The notes beneath the pieces were generated by a model. The model was not told the DNA's origin and ran no database searches. It saw only the letters and a list, made by a program, of their open reading frames with translations. Both the position numbers and the translations under genes were made by a program. A DNA stretch of 64,000 bases from Atherinomorus stipes (Eukaryota; Chordata; Actinopteri; Atheriniformes; Atherinidae), in contig JALJCO010007885.1 of assembly GCA_023101725.1 (NCBI GenBank), forward strand, positions 121,491 to 185,490, read 5' to 3'. Each line of letters begins with the position of its first letter. Position 1 is the stretch's first letter. Below, piece after piece: positions 23,996-35,872 of this stretch.

Positions 23996-26559
23996 ACAAA
24001 TGTCATTATAGATCAGGTGTGAATGTAATGGACCTTAAAAAACATCCGACAATCATTTCTGCATTCATTACGTTTCATTTGTCCGTTGACCTGTCAATCA
24101 CTCTTAGGCTACTACCGTTGTAAAAGTGATTGAAGGGCATTTTAACGGGTAATAGGTGAGACTGATCAATGAGAGCGATTGATTGGTGAGAGTAATACTG
24201 CATGCCGAAAGTTGCAAGAGTACCTAACTGCAGTTACAATAGCCGATAAGGACGCCACCATATATCCAATCCATACAGGAAGTCTCCCTAGCGGAAGTTA
24301 GTTAAACACCACTAAGAGTATTTATCTGCGGCTTGCAAACTGATGCATTCGGTGTAGTTGGGTGGTTAGGGTTAGGAGAAGGGTCAGGGGTAGAGTTAAA
24401 TTTTAGTAAGTTACACGAAGAACAAACTTCTGATTAGGACTTCCGGCGTGGATTGGATAAATGGCGACGTCTCGTGACTACAGTTGGGTCCCTCTCGAAA
24501 GTTGCGCACTCTTGTCTGATGTTTACAGCAGGGAGCTAACAATCATTCTGCTAGCAGTTAGCAACATTCAAATTGTTACTTCTGTTTTACTTGTGTTTGT
24601 GACAGGATTATTGTACCTGCTGTCAGGACTTTGCTCTTGTGCCTTCTTGTGGGGAGGGAGCTGTGAATAGCAGGTTGGTCTTGTGCATGCGCTTTATTCA
24701 AAAACTCGCAAACAGTCTCTGCTTTCTGAACCGCCAAAAACATCTTCTATACCGTTTTAATGTAACATTTTTACATATTTAGGGTATGCCTATCTCAGCT
24801 GGAGGACTTAGATCAAACAATACCGCATGAACATAATTTCAGTATCCCAGTTAGAACATTTCTAAGCATTTTCATCCCAACATAATCAAATTGCTCCAAA
24901 CGTGAGGGCATTAAATGAGGAAGCAATATATGTTTAGCTTGTTGTTGGCTTGCATGAAACTTCTGTAGCTCACTTCAAAGGCAAATTTTAAAGGTTTAGT
25001 TTCAGAGGATAAAGATGGTCTCCTTCCAAGATTCTGTCTTTGCAAGATTACAGTGGAGTTGAAAGGAACTACCACACTGAAAAAGAACAAAAACCAAAAA
25101 CTAAAAAAAAAAAGCATTGCTTGTGACAGAAGTGAGTTTATGTGAGTGACCAGCTTTTCACGTTTGTCATCTGAGTTTTCTCTTTGAAGCACATGAAGTT
25201 CACAGCATTGTTGTCCCATTTCAGGCCTTAATGCTTCTTTCATATCACTGCTGACTGATACTAATAATATCTCCTGTTTGAAGTTGTGCCTGTTTTTGAA
25301 TAATTTTTGTTTAAAAGGTAATGACAGTCTTAAACTTTGATTATTCAAAGTTTGTTTGAATGTAAAAGGGCTGCAAGACACAGCAAAGACATAATGTTTT
25401 TTTCAGATTCACTAATACATAATTACTTACCCTTCCAGTGACACTCCTGCAACAGTGACACTAGAAATTCTCAGCAACCTCAGCGGAGCCTCTCAGCAGT
25501 GTTCAGTCATTGGACTAATCACCCAGCAGGGGAGACAATTCAACTGAAAATTATTCAAAAGGTGACAAACTTGAAACTTCTGAAGACGGATCAAGGCTGC
25601 AAAAAGAAGTCTATAATGCAACATTCATGACTCGGAGTTGTATAAGTCAGATTTTCCTTTATGCCTGTGAAATACAAGAGAAAATGTTTCCAAACATTGA
25701 AAATGAGATTTTACTAAAGCAACAAAAGAACAGTCGTGTGGAAAAAAAGAGTTCCTTTAGTTCTCTTTTTTTAGACCAGTCAGGACTGTTAGGATTCATC
25801 TGGTCCCCGGTGTTGAAATGACAATCTTTGATGAACAATATGGATAAAATGTTAAAGTCATTATTCATCAATTGAAAATTAAGCCAAAATGAAAAAACTG
25901 TTTATAAACTGCACATCTTGGTTTAACAGCTTACTCATAACGTTACATCAGTAAACTGATATTTGTCTGCATTTTGTTTCAGGTATTTGTGCCCTCTTAC
26001 TGTTCAGATCTCCGGGTCATCTTTCAGTCAGAATGAGGTCTGAAAAAAAGGGAAAAAAACCTCCACATGTTTTTTGTCTTTTAAAATACATTGTTATAGA
26101 AGTCTTGAGGTTTGCTCAGATGCAACTTTGCAAACCTTTTAGTAGCTACAGAAGAACAGGGATTTCCCCTTAGGACCTTTAAGAAAAAGTCTTACTTGTT
26201 CAGTCTTTTTCTAGTTGTCCTGTCATTAATTATGACATTTAAATAAGTGTCAAACTCCAGTGGGCAACACTGAAGCCAAAGTGGAAGTCCCGGAAAGTGG
26301 TAAAAAAAACTGTAGTTCACCCCTCATCTTCTGGGACTGGCTGCAAAACAGAGCCATTTCCAGTAGACTCCCATGTTTAAAATGCCAATACAGCAGAATT
26401 AAGCATGTTTACAGCCTGGTTCAAAACATCATTTTAGGTTTAATAGGTCAAGTTTACTTTCTTGTCAACTGTGAAGTGGGTGAAGTTTTTTATTATCATT
26501 ATTCATCTGTTTAGATGTCATTTAATCTTGAAATTATGCATATTTAGGGGTGCGTCCTT
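23996..26559. other. no gene seen
   Basis: Part of 24,080-24,190 resembles 46,780-46,870 (caatcactctt..., gtgattg blocks). A 156-residue minus frame at 24,911-25,381 has no domain and contains a low-complexity stretch made from an A run; I do not call it a gene. Confidence 0.4.
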
Positions 26560-26880
26560 CTGACTGACAGGTGCTTCCTGTTTGCTCTCAGGAAGGCCTC
26601 ACCTTATAGCAGAGTAGCACAGCAGTGGTTTTTAGCTAGCTAACAGCAAGTCCAAGTGTGCCTTACGTTAGCCCACTGAATATGGGGCTAATCTTTGTTA
26701 GCTTCGAGTTAGCCCGGTTAGCATTTTGCCCAGAGTACATTAGCTGTCAATCAGTTGCCCAGAGGCCGTTTATTGCCCATTTTCTAGGAGTGACGACGCG
26801 CGCAATGTGGCAAAGATGGTGAGAATGCCCAACTAGCTTCAGTTTTAGCTCTTCAGAAACCAGGGTTTCGTGAGCGAAAG
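26560..26880. repeat. possible inverted-repeat element remnant
   Basis: A GC-richer island with many gttagc/gctaac blocks, as in several fish MITE families. No clear ends. Confidence 0.25.
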
Positions 26881-27896
26881 GCTCGTCCCTCTTTGTAACG
26901 GTCTAATACGTTTAATATGCTAAGGCCTAACATGCTAAGGCTATTTCTTGGCTTCTCTGATCATTGCAAAGTCAGACCTTGAGGTAAACCTGCTGGGATA
27001 TGAAATCCAGCCAACCTTGGTAATGATGACTGTTATTTCTTGTAAAACTGTTGTCTCAAATTGTTTGGAAACCACATAACCTTTCTTTGATTGATTAGTA
27101 TTGCTTCTCTAAGATTATTTCTAATTCCTGTGCTCCCCAGCATGTTATTTTTACTACATTTAAGGATTGGTAAAAGGATGTCTTATCCTGTGTTAGATTA
27201 ATAGAAACCATAGAAATGATATGTTTTTATTTACTTCAGGTCACAGATATATATTTAATATGTGGTAGACCAAATCAATCCAATAAATTCTTTAGCCACT
27301 TCAGCCGTGGTGTATACTGTAATAATTAATGCTCAATGCAATTTTCTCCTCAAATCAATACAGGCAGGAGAGTCAGTGAGAGCAATGGGTCATCAGCACA
27401 CTGTTCACCACTGCCGCTCTATTATTAATGAATTGTTCATTGCATCACATAGAATGGCCGAAGCATATAAAATTCACATGTTTTTTCTTCTTATGTTTTA
27501 GAATTTCAGTGAGCATCTCATCAGCAAACATTAATAAATAAGTTGAAATAATCATATATATTTATTTGAGGCCTAGCTGAAGGATATATGATTTGTTTGG
27601 TAGAATTGCCAGGGCTTGAGAGGAGCGAGTGAAGCATGAAAGCAGTGCAGAGAGGTGTAAAGCCTCTTTTCATTTGTTTTTGCAATGAAGCTGCATGGTA
27701 TAGATATATGTAATCTGAAAAGATTGTAATTTTTTTCTGTATTTTATTTAGAATAAAAATTAAAAATAAAAGTACATTTAGAATTATTTTTAAAGCCATT
27801 GACCAGTTGTACTTTAGAGAAAAAAATGGCTGATGAGTTATATTTTCTTCATTTAACATTAACCCACCAATGAAGATACAGAAAACAGTTATATAC
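26881..27896. other. no gene seen
   Basis: AT-rich DNA without recognised content. Confidence 0.4.
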
Positions 27897-27906
27897 TGTA
27901 TGTGTA

Positions 27907-27953
<47 letters not shown>

Positions 27954-28040
27954 ATATATATATATTTATATATATGTATGTATGTTTGTATACATTTGTG
28001 TGACATATATGTCAACATATATTTATATATATGTTGTTCA
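27897..28040. repeat. (TATC)n microsatellite with (TA)n/(TATG)n flank
   Basis: About twelve tatc units (27,908-27,951), followed by ta and tatg/tatt units. Confidence 0.95.
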
Positions 28041-29334
28041 GTGAGGGAATTGACTGTTTTGTCTCAGAAGGACAATAAAAACAAGACATGTAAGTATAAG
28101 GTCCTTACTTCTTATTAATGTAAGGAGTTCTTTGAGTCAGTAGTCAAATTGATCTTGCTGTATAACCTAAAATCAATTGATTACTGTCATTTCAAACCAA
28201 ATCAAGCATCTTTTAGAAGCATTTTTTAATGTTTTTTTTTTTTTGCAATCACTCACATATTTTCATTATGATTGAATATAGAATTCCAATTGCAGTAAAA
28301 TTATTCAAACATTCACAATATTTAAAAGAAATTTATGCAGTAATGCATACCTAATACTCTGTTTTGCAGTTTTGAGACAATATTTCCCATAGGATCAGTT
28401 CTGCTGATCCTATTTGAATACTTAAAGCTTTTAAGCTGTAAAACATTGCCATGTTGTATGAAGATGGTTTACTTCCATTATAGCTCCATTTTTTTTTAGA
28501 AAACAACTGAGTTTTGGACTTTTTTTTTTAGGTTTGTTAGATCCAGCTTCTTCAAAAACAGAGTTGTCCCCTGTAGACGTGTAAGCTATGTTTCATGCTG
28601 TGCAGAGCTCTGCAGCAACATTTACAATGAAAACTTGACACTGTATACAAGAGTATAAAACCAGATGATAGAAATAAAACAGATGTGACAGGAGAGGTCA
28701 GCTTACATGACCAGCCTCTACTCTGCTCAGCTTGAGGAAAAAAAAAGCAAAGGAAAAATTTACTAAACTAATAAATTCAATGTGATCAAGAAAAGACTCC
28801 TCCAAGTATTGCAGGAAAATAAATTGAAACTTCGCTGTGAGCTGGGAAAAAAATTAAAAAAAAAGATTTTCTGAGCCAGGACTGACTGCAGTTGAAAGCG
28901 TTCCATAAATGTCATATTTACATATTAGTTTTCAGGGTGTTGCTTTGGAATATGTTGCATTTTGAGTCTTTTTCAGTGCAGCAACCAGAAGAAGCCTATT
29001 TTTTCTGTTTCCAGTGTGACAGTGTTTGATAGCCATAAAGATTTGACTGCAGGTTTTACCCATATGTATTTGACTTAATATCATTCATTTAACCCTGATT
29101 TTCACCCAGACAAAATATCAGCTTAACTACAAAGCATTTTTTTTTTTTTTTTAAACTCGGCAGTTAGGAGCAGAAAGAGCAAGACTTTCACTATTCTAAT
29201 CATTTTATGGCATAAAATCCATCCAAAGAAATTCATGAAATTATCATGCTGGATTAAATTAGTGGAGACATGAAATTAGTGTGAAAAATTTAACTATTGT
29301 TGTGGAAAAAATAAAAAAGATTTGAAAAGCAGTT
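28041..29334. other. no gene seen
   Basis: AT-rich. A short perfect hairpin (aggatcag/ctgatcct) lies near 28,392-28,412. Confidence 0.4.
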
Positions 29335-29720
29335 TCAATGATAGCAAGTTGAGAGTGGACAGTGGCCATCAGTGGTCAAAATTCTTCCAGACATGAACAT
29401 GTTTTCAACTGTAGTAGATCCAGTGGCCACAGGTGCAGCGCTGACGGCACTACAGGTAACTACTTCAACACTGTGTATGTGTTCTGTCTTTTTCTATGGT
29501 CCTTTTAAGGCACCACTTGTTCAAAACGGTGCTCAAAGTTTTAATGAGTACTCTGTCCATTCAGAGACACCATAGTAAAAATGGTGGCACAATTATGGCA
29601 GCTGCCATACTGTATATGTGGACCCACAGCAAGTAGATATAAATGACACATTTTAAGATAATAAAAAATCAACAGTTATTTTAGTAAAGTGATCATATAA
29701 TAAAAGAAACGTTTTTTAAT
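29335..29720 (+). mobile_element. MITE with TTAAAGGTACAGT ends, copy C (partial)
   Basis: It shares the inner block ggcagctgccatactgtata, then gtggacccacagcaag, with copies at 23,335 and 39,708, in the orientation of the latter. The termini are not preserved. Confidence 0.45.
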
Positions 29721-29939
29721 TATAGACTACACCTTTCGTCTTTTCTTTTTTTGTTATTATTCAGTTACACACTTCACCTTTGAGGCACCGACTAGACCAG
29801 ATTTACAGTATAGTAGCTGTAATACCACTAAGTGCCACTGCAAGGTCAAGGAGTCTCCATAAAATAGCTGCTGTGGAGCAAGCAGACGAAGAGGAGGACA
29901 TAGAAGTGCTGCCAGATATACCATAATTAGCATATTAAA

Positions 29940-30605
29940 GGCAGGGGATCCTGGAAAAACGGTTCGAGCAAGCTACATTTGAAAAAACATACACCCCCCC
30001 GAAACCACGCCTCCGGAGCACAGGAATGCGACCGCAATAGTTGTCAGCAAACATAACCAAGAACAGCCAAGTGGCTAGCTTGTTAGCTTCCCAGTAAACA
30101 GCAGAGGAACCATGTTTCCAAAAATTAATAATTATCTCACCTCCAACTTCTTCTGCGGCGTAAAACATCCTCACTGCAAACACCAACACCTCCGTGACTT
30201 GATCCACATCCGTCTTTTCCTTTTTAAAGGCAAACAGCGGCATAGAAAAGATCAGCGAGCAGCGATGTTCGTCTCAGTTCGTCTGCACTGTGAGACGCTC
30301 ATGGTGTGTTGCGAGTTGCGAGCGGGCACGCGCAAAAAAAGGTGGGGGCACGACTAACAGCAGTCGAGTTTGAGGAAATAATAATCATTCAATCAATAAG
30401 CACGGGCGTTCGCCACCTGTTCCACAGGTGATTGATTTTTTTTTATTTTTGTGTCAGAACAGTTAATTAATTCTCTGCAATCGGGGTGTGAAGAAGACTA
30501 TCAGCAATATAGTGAAAAATGCTCCAGGAAAACATCATCCACCCTGTCTTTAATACAATATTTTAGGTCCTATATGGCATACGACAGGGTTCTTCAGTTT
30601 TGTCC
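29940..30605. other. no gene seen
   Basis: A GC-richer stretch with a minus frame (29,935-30,243) and a plus frame that overlap. Neither has a domain. It may be an older DNA-element interior. Confidence 0.35.
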
Positions 30606-30611
30606 TATGAG
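30606..30611. repeat. target-site duplication, left (TATGAG)
   Basis: TATGAG sits directly before the left terminus of the 8.15-kb element and is repeated directly after the right terminus at 38,767-38,772. Confidence 0.85.
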
Positions 30612-30663
30612 TATGAGGCCAGATCAGTCTCAAAAATAATAACATCATGTAGTGTTTTCCACA

Positions 30664-31015
30664 AATGCACATGCTCTGGTTCACAGTAATATTTCAAATT
30701 CAGAAATGCACCTGTTCTGTTTTACAAATGCACACACTCTGTTTCAGAAATATAATTTTTATGCAAACTTGTAATATTAATTCAGAAATGCACACGAACT
30801 GTTTCACAAATGTACACACTCTGTTTCACAAATATAATTTTTATGCAAACTTGTAATATCAATTCAGAAATGCACACGAACTGTTTCACAAATGTACACA
30901 CTCTGTTTCACAAATATAATTTTTATGCAAACTTGTAATATTAATTCAGAAATGCACACGAACTGTTTCACGAATGCACACATTCTGGTTCACAAATATG
31001 ACTTTTATGCACACT
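30664..31015. repeat. subterminal repeat array, left arm
   Basis: Units of about 82 bp, each with ataatttttatgcaaacttg and the short motif aaatgcacac followed by ctgtttcac. Three full units plus diverged edge units. Such clustered subterminal motifs are often transposase-binding sites in DNA transposons; that role is inferred. Confidence 0.75.
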
Positions 31016-31239
31016 TGTAATCTAAACTCACAGAACATACGAATAGCTGAATGTGCATTTACAATCAGTTTCTCATTTGTGAACCTCTGTGTATTTGTGA
31101 GAGAAATCGATGCGGTCATTTTTGAGACTCCCCTGACGGCGCAGGTCAACAAACGTCACCATTGGATGATGAATCTGTCAATCAAATTTACGATTTTGAC
31201 TGACAGAGTCATCAGTTAACCGGGTGTGTTCGCTTTCAG

Positions 31240-31301
31240 CCAATCCCATAGCGCATTACATTTTCCACACTCGCAGAGCTACCGTTACGTGCGCATGCGC
31301 A
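31240..31301 (+). promoter_or_regulatory. TIR promoter, left arm (CCAAT box and NRF-1-type site)
   Basis: ccaat at 31,240-31,244 and the palindrome tgcgcatgcgca at 31,290-31,301, which equals the NRF-1 consensus. The ATG lies 29 bp further, at 31,331, in a good start context (aacATGg). No TATA box is seen, so I infer an initiator-type CpG promoter. Confidence 0.6.
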
Positions 31302-31330
31302 ACGCAGCTGAAACGAGACAGGCGGCGAAC

Positions 31331-31348
31331 ATGGACGAGTCTCAACCA
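31331..31348 (+). CDS. first coding exon, left arm (MDESQP)
   Basis: ATG GAC GAG TCT CAA CCA followed by a consensus donor, gtaagt. The same exon exists in the right arm. In frame (phase 0) it can join an exon that opens at 32,837 after an acceptor (tttttacag). Whether such a transcript is made is inferred from splice signals only. Confidence 0.5.
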
Positions 31349-32836
31349 GTAAGTAACACGTCTATTTTATTATCTTATAATGTTATTGAACCATGAGTTT
31401 GTGTCTTGCCTCACTCCTGAGTCCATGACAAGCAGATAGACTCATTCTTTTGACGATGCGTGCAGTAAGATGGGGGAGACAGGCGGAGTTCGCCTATCGT
31501 TAATTAGCTTAGCTCCATTGCTTGGAGTCAACGGGATATTAGCATTAGCCTGCCTCGCCTACAGTCAAGGTGCGGTTTATGGTGGGTGTGTGTGTGGGGT
31601 GGGGTTGAATGATCAGGGTGGTTTCTCCCCTCTTTTGATTCAACTTGGGTGGCGAGGACCAAAAAAGCAGCGACAACAACCCTTTCTGACCACAGATTCT
31701 TTTTTTTTTTTTTTAAATCCAACTCGGAGGCTTAGCCAATGTCCAAAAAAAGCGAACACAGTGTTTGTGTACGGCTCAGGCTCGCCCCTATTAAGCAGAG
31801 TCTTATTCCTCCCTCTAGTTTAGCTTTCTCTTATGGGAGTTAGACTTTGTCCGGATTTTTCTGTCCACATCTGGAGCCCCGAGGCTTTATAAAATGAGAG
31901 AAGACTGTCCGGAACGGAGCTCTTACCCCCCTCAAACGACTTAAATGTAGTTTGCATTATTATTCGGAGCCATTAATCAGTTAACGGAATTTACAAATTA
32001 GTGGATCACCCGCTGTCGCATCCAAAACGGAGACCTGAAATGTCTGCTACCCCACCCTTTAAAAAGAGGCAAATAAACACTGTTGTATATAATTAAAGGA
32101 AAGCTGTGCCAACACAATCATTCAAAACCATCTTGATCAATTTATATTTTGTTTGCAAATACAATATTTCTAACATTTGTCAACAAACACAATGATTTAA
32201 TTTAAAAAGTGACAGCCAACTTTTGTTTTGTTTCAGTGTCTTGCCTAACTCAAAGAATTTGATTGCTACAACGGATTATGTCTGACTATATGAGAGGACG
32301 ACAATTATTTCTACGGGACTAACAACTATCCCTAACACATGCAGCAGCCTGTTAATCCAGAAGTTAACTTCTGTGCGGTAGCCAATACAGGAATTGTATT
32401 TGTAATGACATATAATCGTGAACACTTTGTTCTGAAACGTCCCAACTGATAAAGCACCGTCTGATTTTGCAGGTCTGTAAATTAAAGTTAAATGATGTAT
32501 GACAGCTGTGTGGTGTTTGTGTTGTGCTAAGCTAAACGCTGCTCATCTCATCCAAGGCTTGCCTGTGAAGCTCACTCCCAGATAATTCTGTGATATGGAA
32601 ACTCTCATGTTGAACTTTTCAGAATACAAAGAGAGCGCCCATCCATTTAAGTTTAATCTTGTGTTGCACTTTCTTGATGGCAAAAGAAATATATGAAAAA
32701 GCATATCTTCATAATCAGGCTAATGAGCTCTGGCAAATAAATGTCTAAATAAGCATTGCTTTATCATTTCATGATCTTGTGACGAGTGTCAGTGTCTTTT
32801 AAAAGCTTTTTATTCATTGTTCATTTATTTTTACAG

Positions 32837-32950
32837 GAACCATCACCTCTGGTCATGCATACAGCTCAAGCTTTATATGAATTATTGGGCAGCAAGTTGT
32901 CATCGGCCCGACTGCCTGACAAGGCACCAGCCAGAGCATGCCAGTCATGA
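32837..32950 (+). CDS. candidate second exon of the left-arm plus-strand gene
   Basis: It follows a good acceptor (tatttttacag). Joined in phase 0 to the MDESQP exon it reads EPSPLVMHTAQALYELLGSK, then 17 more residues to a TGA at 32,948, giving a product of about 43 residues. An alternative frame over the same DNA stays open to 33,062 and contains a CYCTQC-type cysteine pair, so the frame actually used is unsure. A poly(A) signal (aataaa) lies downstream at 33,767. I do not recognise the protein. It could be a small accessory protein of the transposon, a remnant, or chance. Confidence 0.33.
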   Translation, partial: EPSPLVMHTAQALYELLGSKLSSARLPDKAPARACQS

Positions 32951-33509
32951 CAACGGGCAGTGGCCATGCTACTGTACCCAGTGCTCCTACAGTGAGGCAG
33001 GCCTTGAAAAGGTGATGCAGTTCTTATACATTTGGCAACACAAGATCCAAAGATTAGTCTAGGGCCCTGTTCCTTACTGCTGTCAGTGACATAATTCCTT
33101 GTTTACCTTGTTACTTCAAAATATGCTTTTGAATTTTTATTTAAACTTTTATTTACATAGGTAAGTCTCATTAAGATGCAGCATTAATTATGAATACATA
33201 GTAATCAGCTGCTGTATAGTGGGTTTTTCTTTTTAAACATTGAAGCTCAACTTTGGGAGTTTTTTTTTTTTCCTATTGTCTGCCATTGTTCAGGTACTTT
33301 TGTATGTATTGCATGCAGATGCCAATATCCATGTTCTTAAGCTGGCACTTCTAAAATGTAGTTTGTTTTTTTAAACTACAATTGTTCAGGTGTTCAAATG
33401 AGAAATGCTGTTGTATATTTTTTACAATAGTCAAACCCAGTTTTATTCTGGAGCAGTCACTTTTAAAAGGCCGTTTTGCTTGTAACCGACTTTGTTCATG
33501 TAATTAAAT

Positions 33510-33704
33510 GGTGGGGAACCCTGGTCCTCAAGGGCCGGTGTCCCTTCAGGCTTTCCATTTCTCCCCACTCCAACACAGCCGATTCAAATCAAATGGATCT
33601 AACAGCTAATCAAGTTCTCCACAGAGACTCATTGGTTTGAATCAGGTGTGTAGGAGCAAGGACAAGTGGAAGTCCCGCAGGATGAGGGCCAAGGTTCCCC
33701 ACCC
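33510..33704. mobile_element. MITE with ggtggggaacc ends
   Basis: Left end ggtggggaaccctggtcct and right end agggccaaggttccccacc are inverted copies. The inner core (attggtttgaatcaggtgtg) recurs at 38,868-38,890 and, in part, at 47,020. Inserted inside the 8.15-kb transposon. Confidence 0.75.
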
Positions 33705-33766
33705 CTAATGTAATGGAGATGCTTGTTTTATAAAGTTTATTGTATATAACTGACCTTTAGCATTGC

Positions 33767-33772
33767 AATAAA
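33767..33772 (+). terminator. poly(A) signal of the plus-strand unit
   Basis: aataaa, followed within about 30 bases by T/GT-containing sequence. Confidence 0.4.
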
Positions 33773-34177
33773 GTTTTAAACCTTGTCCTATTGTATATTA
33801 CTGACTTGACGATCCCTTCAACAACAAAAGCAGCAGATATTCCAAATTCATTTTTTCTCTCAACAAAACAGGTACAGTACTGATTTTAAGACATAATGAG
33901 ATTCTTACAGGGTAATGGGGTGCACACAGTACCCCTGAACTGTTGAATAGTAAGTGAAAACAAATGGCGAAAATTCAAATTCTAAAATTTAAGCAGATGT
34001 GGAGTCTCTACTGATATTAGGTGGTTCACCTGGAAATTATTTTTCATTTCTACTAGAGACCCAGGAAGACATTTGACTGAACAAACTAGCAATGATAAAT
34101 AGTGTTCACATTTTGTAGAAGTTTCCCAGAAACTAAATGGACAGCAGCCTATTCAATGTATCCTTGGTCTAAAATCA

Positions 34178-34390
34178 TGGGCTATATGCACAACTCCACT
34201 ACTTCCTGAACTTCAGCCAGCACCTTTGCTTCCTGTCTTCCATGACGGGACAAACTGATTACTCCAGGTGTGTCTGACCAGTTAGTGAGGTCAGACACAC
34301 CTGGAGTAATCAGTTTGTCCAGTCATGGAAGACAGGAAGCAAAGGTGCTGGCTGAAGTTCAGGAAGTAGTGGAGTTGTGCATATAGCCCA
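34178..34390. mobile_element. near-perfect 213-bp hairpin element
   Basis: Two arms of about 103 bp are inverse copies with one visible mismatch (ccatgacgggac against ccatgactggac) around a loop of about 8 bases at 34,281-34,288. The ends are tgggctatatgc and gcatatagccca. A diverged relative is at 63,395-63,615. No coding capacity; it is a non-autonomous foldback element. Confidence 0.85.
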
Positions 34391-34511
34391 TTGGGGGTAA
34401 AAAATGAACAAAAAACCTTGGCAAGTGTTTTAAAAAAGTATTTAGGACCAGTACACATTCACAATGAAGTTACTTGAAAAACTTTAATCAACCTTCAAAT
34501 TGAGCATCTAT

Positions 34512-34675
34512 TGACTACCCCAACCCCTTCTCGTTCCTTCCTCCCTTTCTCATTCCCCTGTACCTACTTTCTCTTTTCCTTCCCTCCCTCCCTCCCTACT
34601 CTCTCTTTTCCTTACAACCTTTCCTCCCCACTTTTTTTCCCCCTTACTTCCTCCTTCCCTTCTCTTTTCCTTCCA
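34512..34675. repeat. polypyrimidine tract (plus strand)
   Basis: Over 160 bases of C and T with few purines (tccctccctccctcc-type runs), ending in an acceptor-like ttccag. Confidence 0.85.
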
Positions 34676-34705
34676 GCATGCATTTATGTTTCCTCAAGTA
34701 AGTTT

Positions 34706-34898
34706 TCAACACACTGGACAGTCTGGAGATATGTCCACTCCAAAACAGTCTGAATGTTGCAATGGATTGATTTTGTCCTGAAGTTCCAACATTTGAGGAT
34801 CTGAGAGAGGACTGTCCAGTACAGGGACATTGATCCCTGGACGATGTTCATTCATGTATCCACTCTCCTCCCATTCGATCTCAGGAACCAGTATACCC
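34706..34898 (-). CDS. transposase C-terminal exon
   Basis: Acceptor ctttgtcag. It reads GILVPEIEWEESGYMNEHRP, then a tail with PLSDPQMLELQDKINPLQ and SDCFGVDIS to a TGA at 34,706. The EWEESG and PLS..INP..SxxFGVDI blocks fit the C-terminal end of this transposase family. An attaaa-type poly(A) signal lies on the minus strand near 34,483-34,488. Confidence 0.68.
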
Positions 34899-35434
34899 TG
34901 ACAAAGACAATGTGAATGAACATTATGTATTATCAAGTAAACACATTTGAAAGAAGCACTATGACGTTCTACTAATTGCATAACACCACTGTCAGGACCT
35001 AGTATCACTATAATTCTTGTTTTGTAAATTAAAGTGCTACATTGCACGAAAGTATTGATAGCCCATTTGCAAGCTCATAATGCCTTGCATCACAATTAGT
35101 TTTGAGCTTTATACTCTATTTTATAATTTCCACCTAACAGCAATATGTAGAAGTTGTGAAATTCATTATAAATACAAAAGTAACTGCTCAGAAATTGTCA
35201 CTGCAATGTCTAAATAATGACACTATTCTTGATAATCTACTTCAGTACAAGTGCAGACAAATACTGAAAATGAGAGATTGAAAAGGGGGGTGGGGGGAAC
35301 ACTATTCTCACTTGCATCCAAGAAGCAAAGAACAGCAGGCGATTATCAGAATTCCGCCTAAAGTTTTGAACATTTGGTTTTTAGATTCAGATCGACAATA
35401 GCCATGAACAGACATTTTAAGAGCATACATTTAC

Positions 35435-35500
35435 CTCTGGATTGGAAACAGGATTCCATGAGTAACACTCATGAAGACATCATGCCAGAGGCGTTCGATT
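35435..35500 (-). CDS. transposase exon with IERLW motif
   Basis: Acceptor ccacatacag, donor gtaaat. It reads IERLWHDVFMSVTHG plus a few residues. The Glu is the expected third catalytic residue. The exon needs two bases from an upstream exon, which should encode HNQ; none was found in the 780 bases before it. Confidence 0.7.
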
Positions 35501-35589
35501 CTGTATGTGGAGGGGGAAAAAGCAGAGAATAAATTATGTAAATATACATTTCGATATTAAAGGAGTGATGACATAGCAGTTAAAAACTA

Positions 35590-35872
35590 GTTTATGTTGT
35601 TGGATTACTGGAAAAAAAAATACTCCAAAAAAAAAAAGGGAAATTTATTGGGGAGAGGTATATTTGAGAGGGAGAGACCTCACTAAATAAAATAGATGGA
35701 TGGGGGGGGAGAAGGGGAGGAGGGGGGAGGGGGGAGAAAATATAGAGGGGAAAATATATATAAAAAAGATAAAGGAGGAGGGGGGGGGGAGAGGGGGAGA
35801 AAAAAGGAGGGAGAAAGGGGAGGAGAAAGGGAAAAAAAAAAAAAGGGAGGGGGGGGGGGGGGGGTGTTGCTG
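35590..35872. repeat. polypurine tract (plus strand)
   Basis: About 280 bases rich in G and A, with G runs of up to about 14 (around 35,850-35,863). It lies in the intron before the IERLW exon. The proline-rich and glycine-rich frames over it are artefacts of composition. Confidence 0.9.

Larger units (their letters stand above)
30612..31944 (+). repeat. left terminal inverted repeat, outer arm
   Basis: Inverse of 37,514-38,766. It contains a subterminal repeat array (30,664-31,015), a CCAAT box, an NRF-1-type site, the shared MDESQP start exon and a T run. It is about 80 bp longer than the right arm, matching one extra 82-bp array unit. The inner edge, where pairing stops, is at ctcaaacgacttaa. 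Confidence 0.88.

Noticed and set aside
24360..24385. Telomere-like ggttagggttagg
   Set aside because: Only two units; common by chance in fish DNA.
24911..25381. 156-residue minus frame
   Set aside because: Low-complexity Phe-rich stretch from an A run, no domain, no homolog that I recognise.
30664..31015. CRISPR-like regular repeats
   Set aside because: A eukaryotic subterminal array with diverged units and no unique spacers.
31470..31823. 117-residue plus frame in the left arm, with a truncated twin at 37,772-37,990 on the minus strand
   Set aside because: Duplicated only because it lies in the inverted repeat; the frame shifts between the arms at a simple repeat and no domain is visible.
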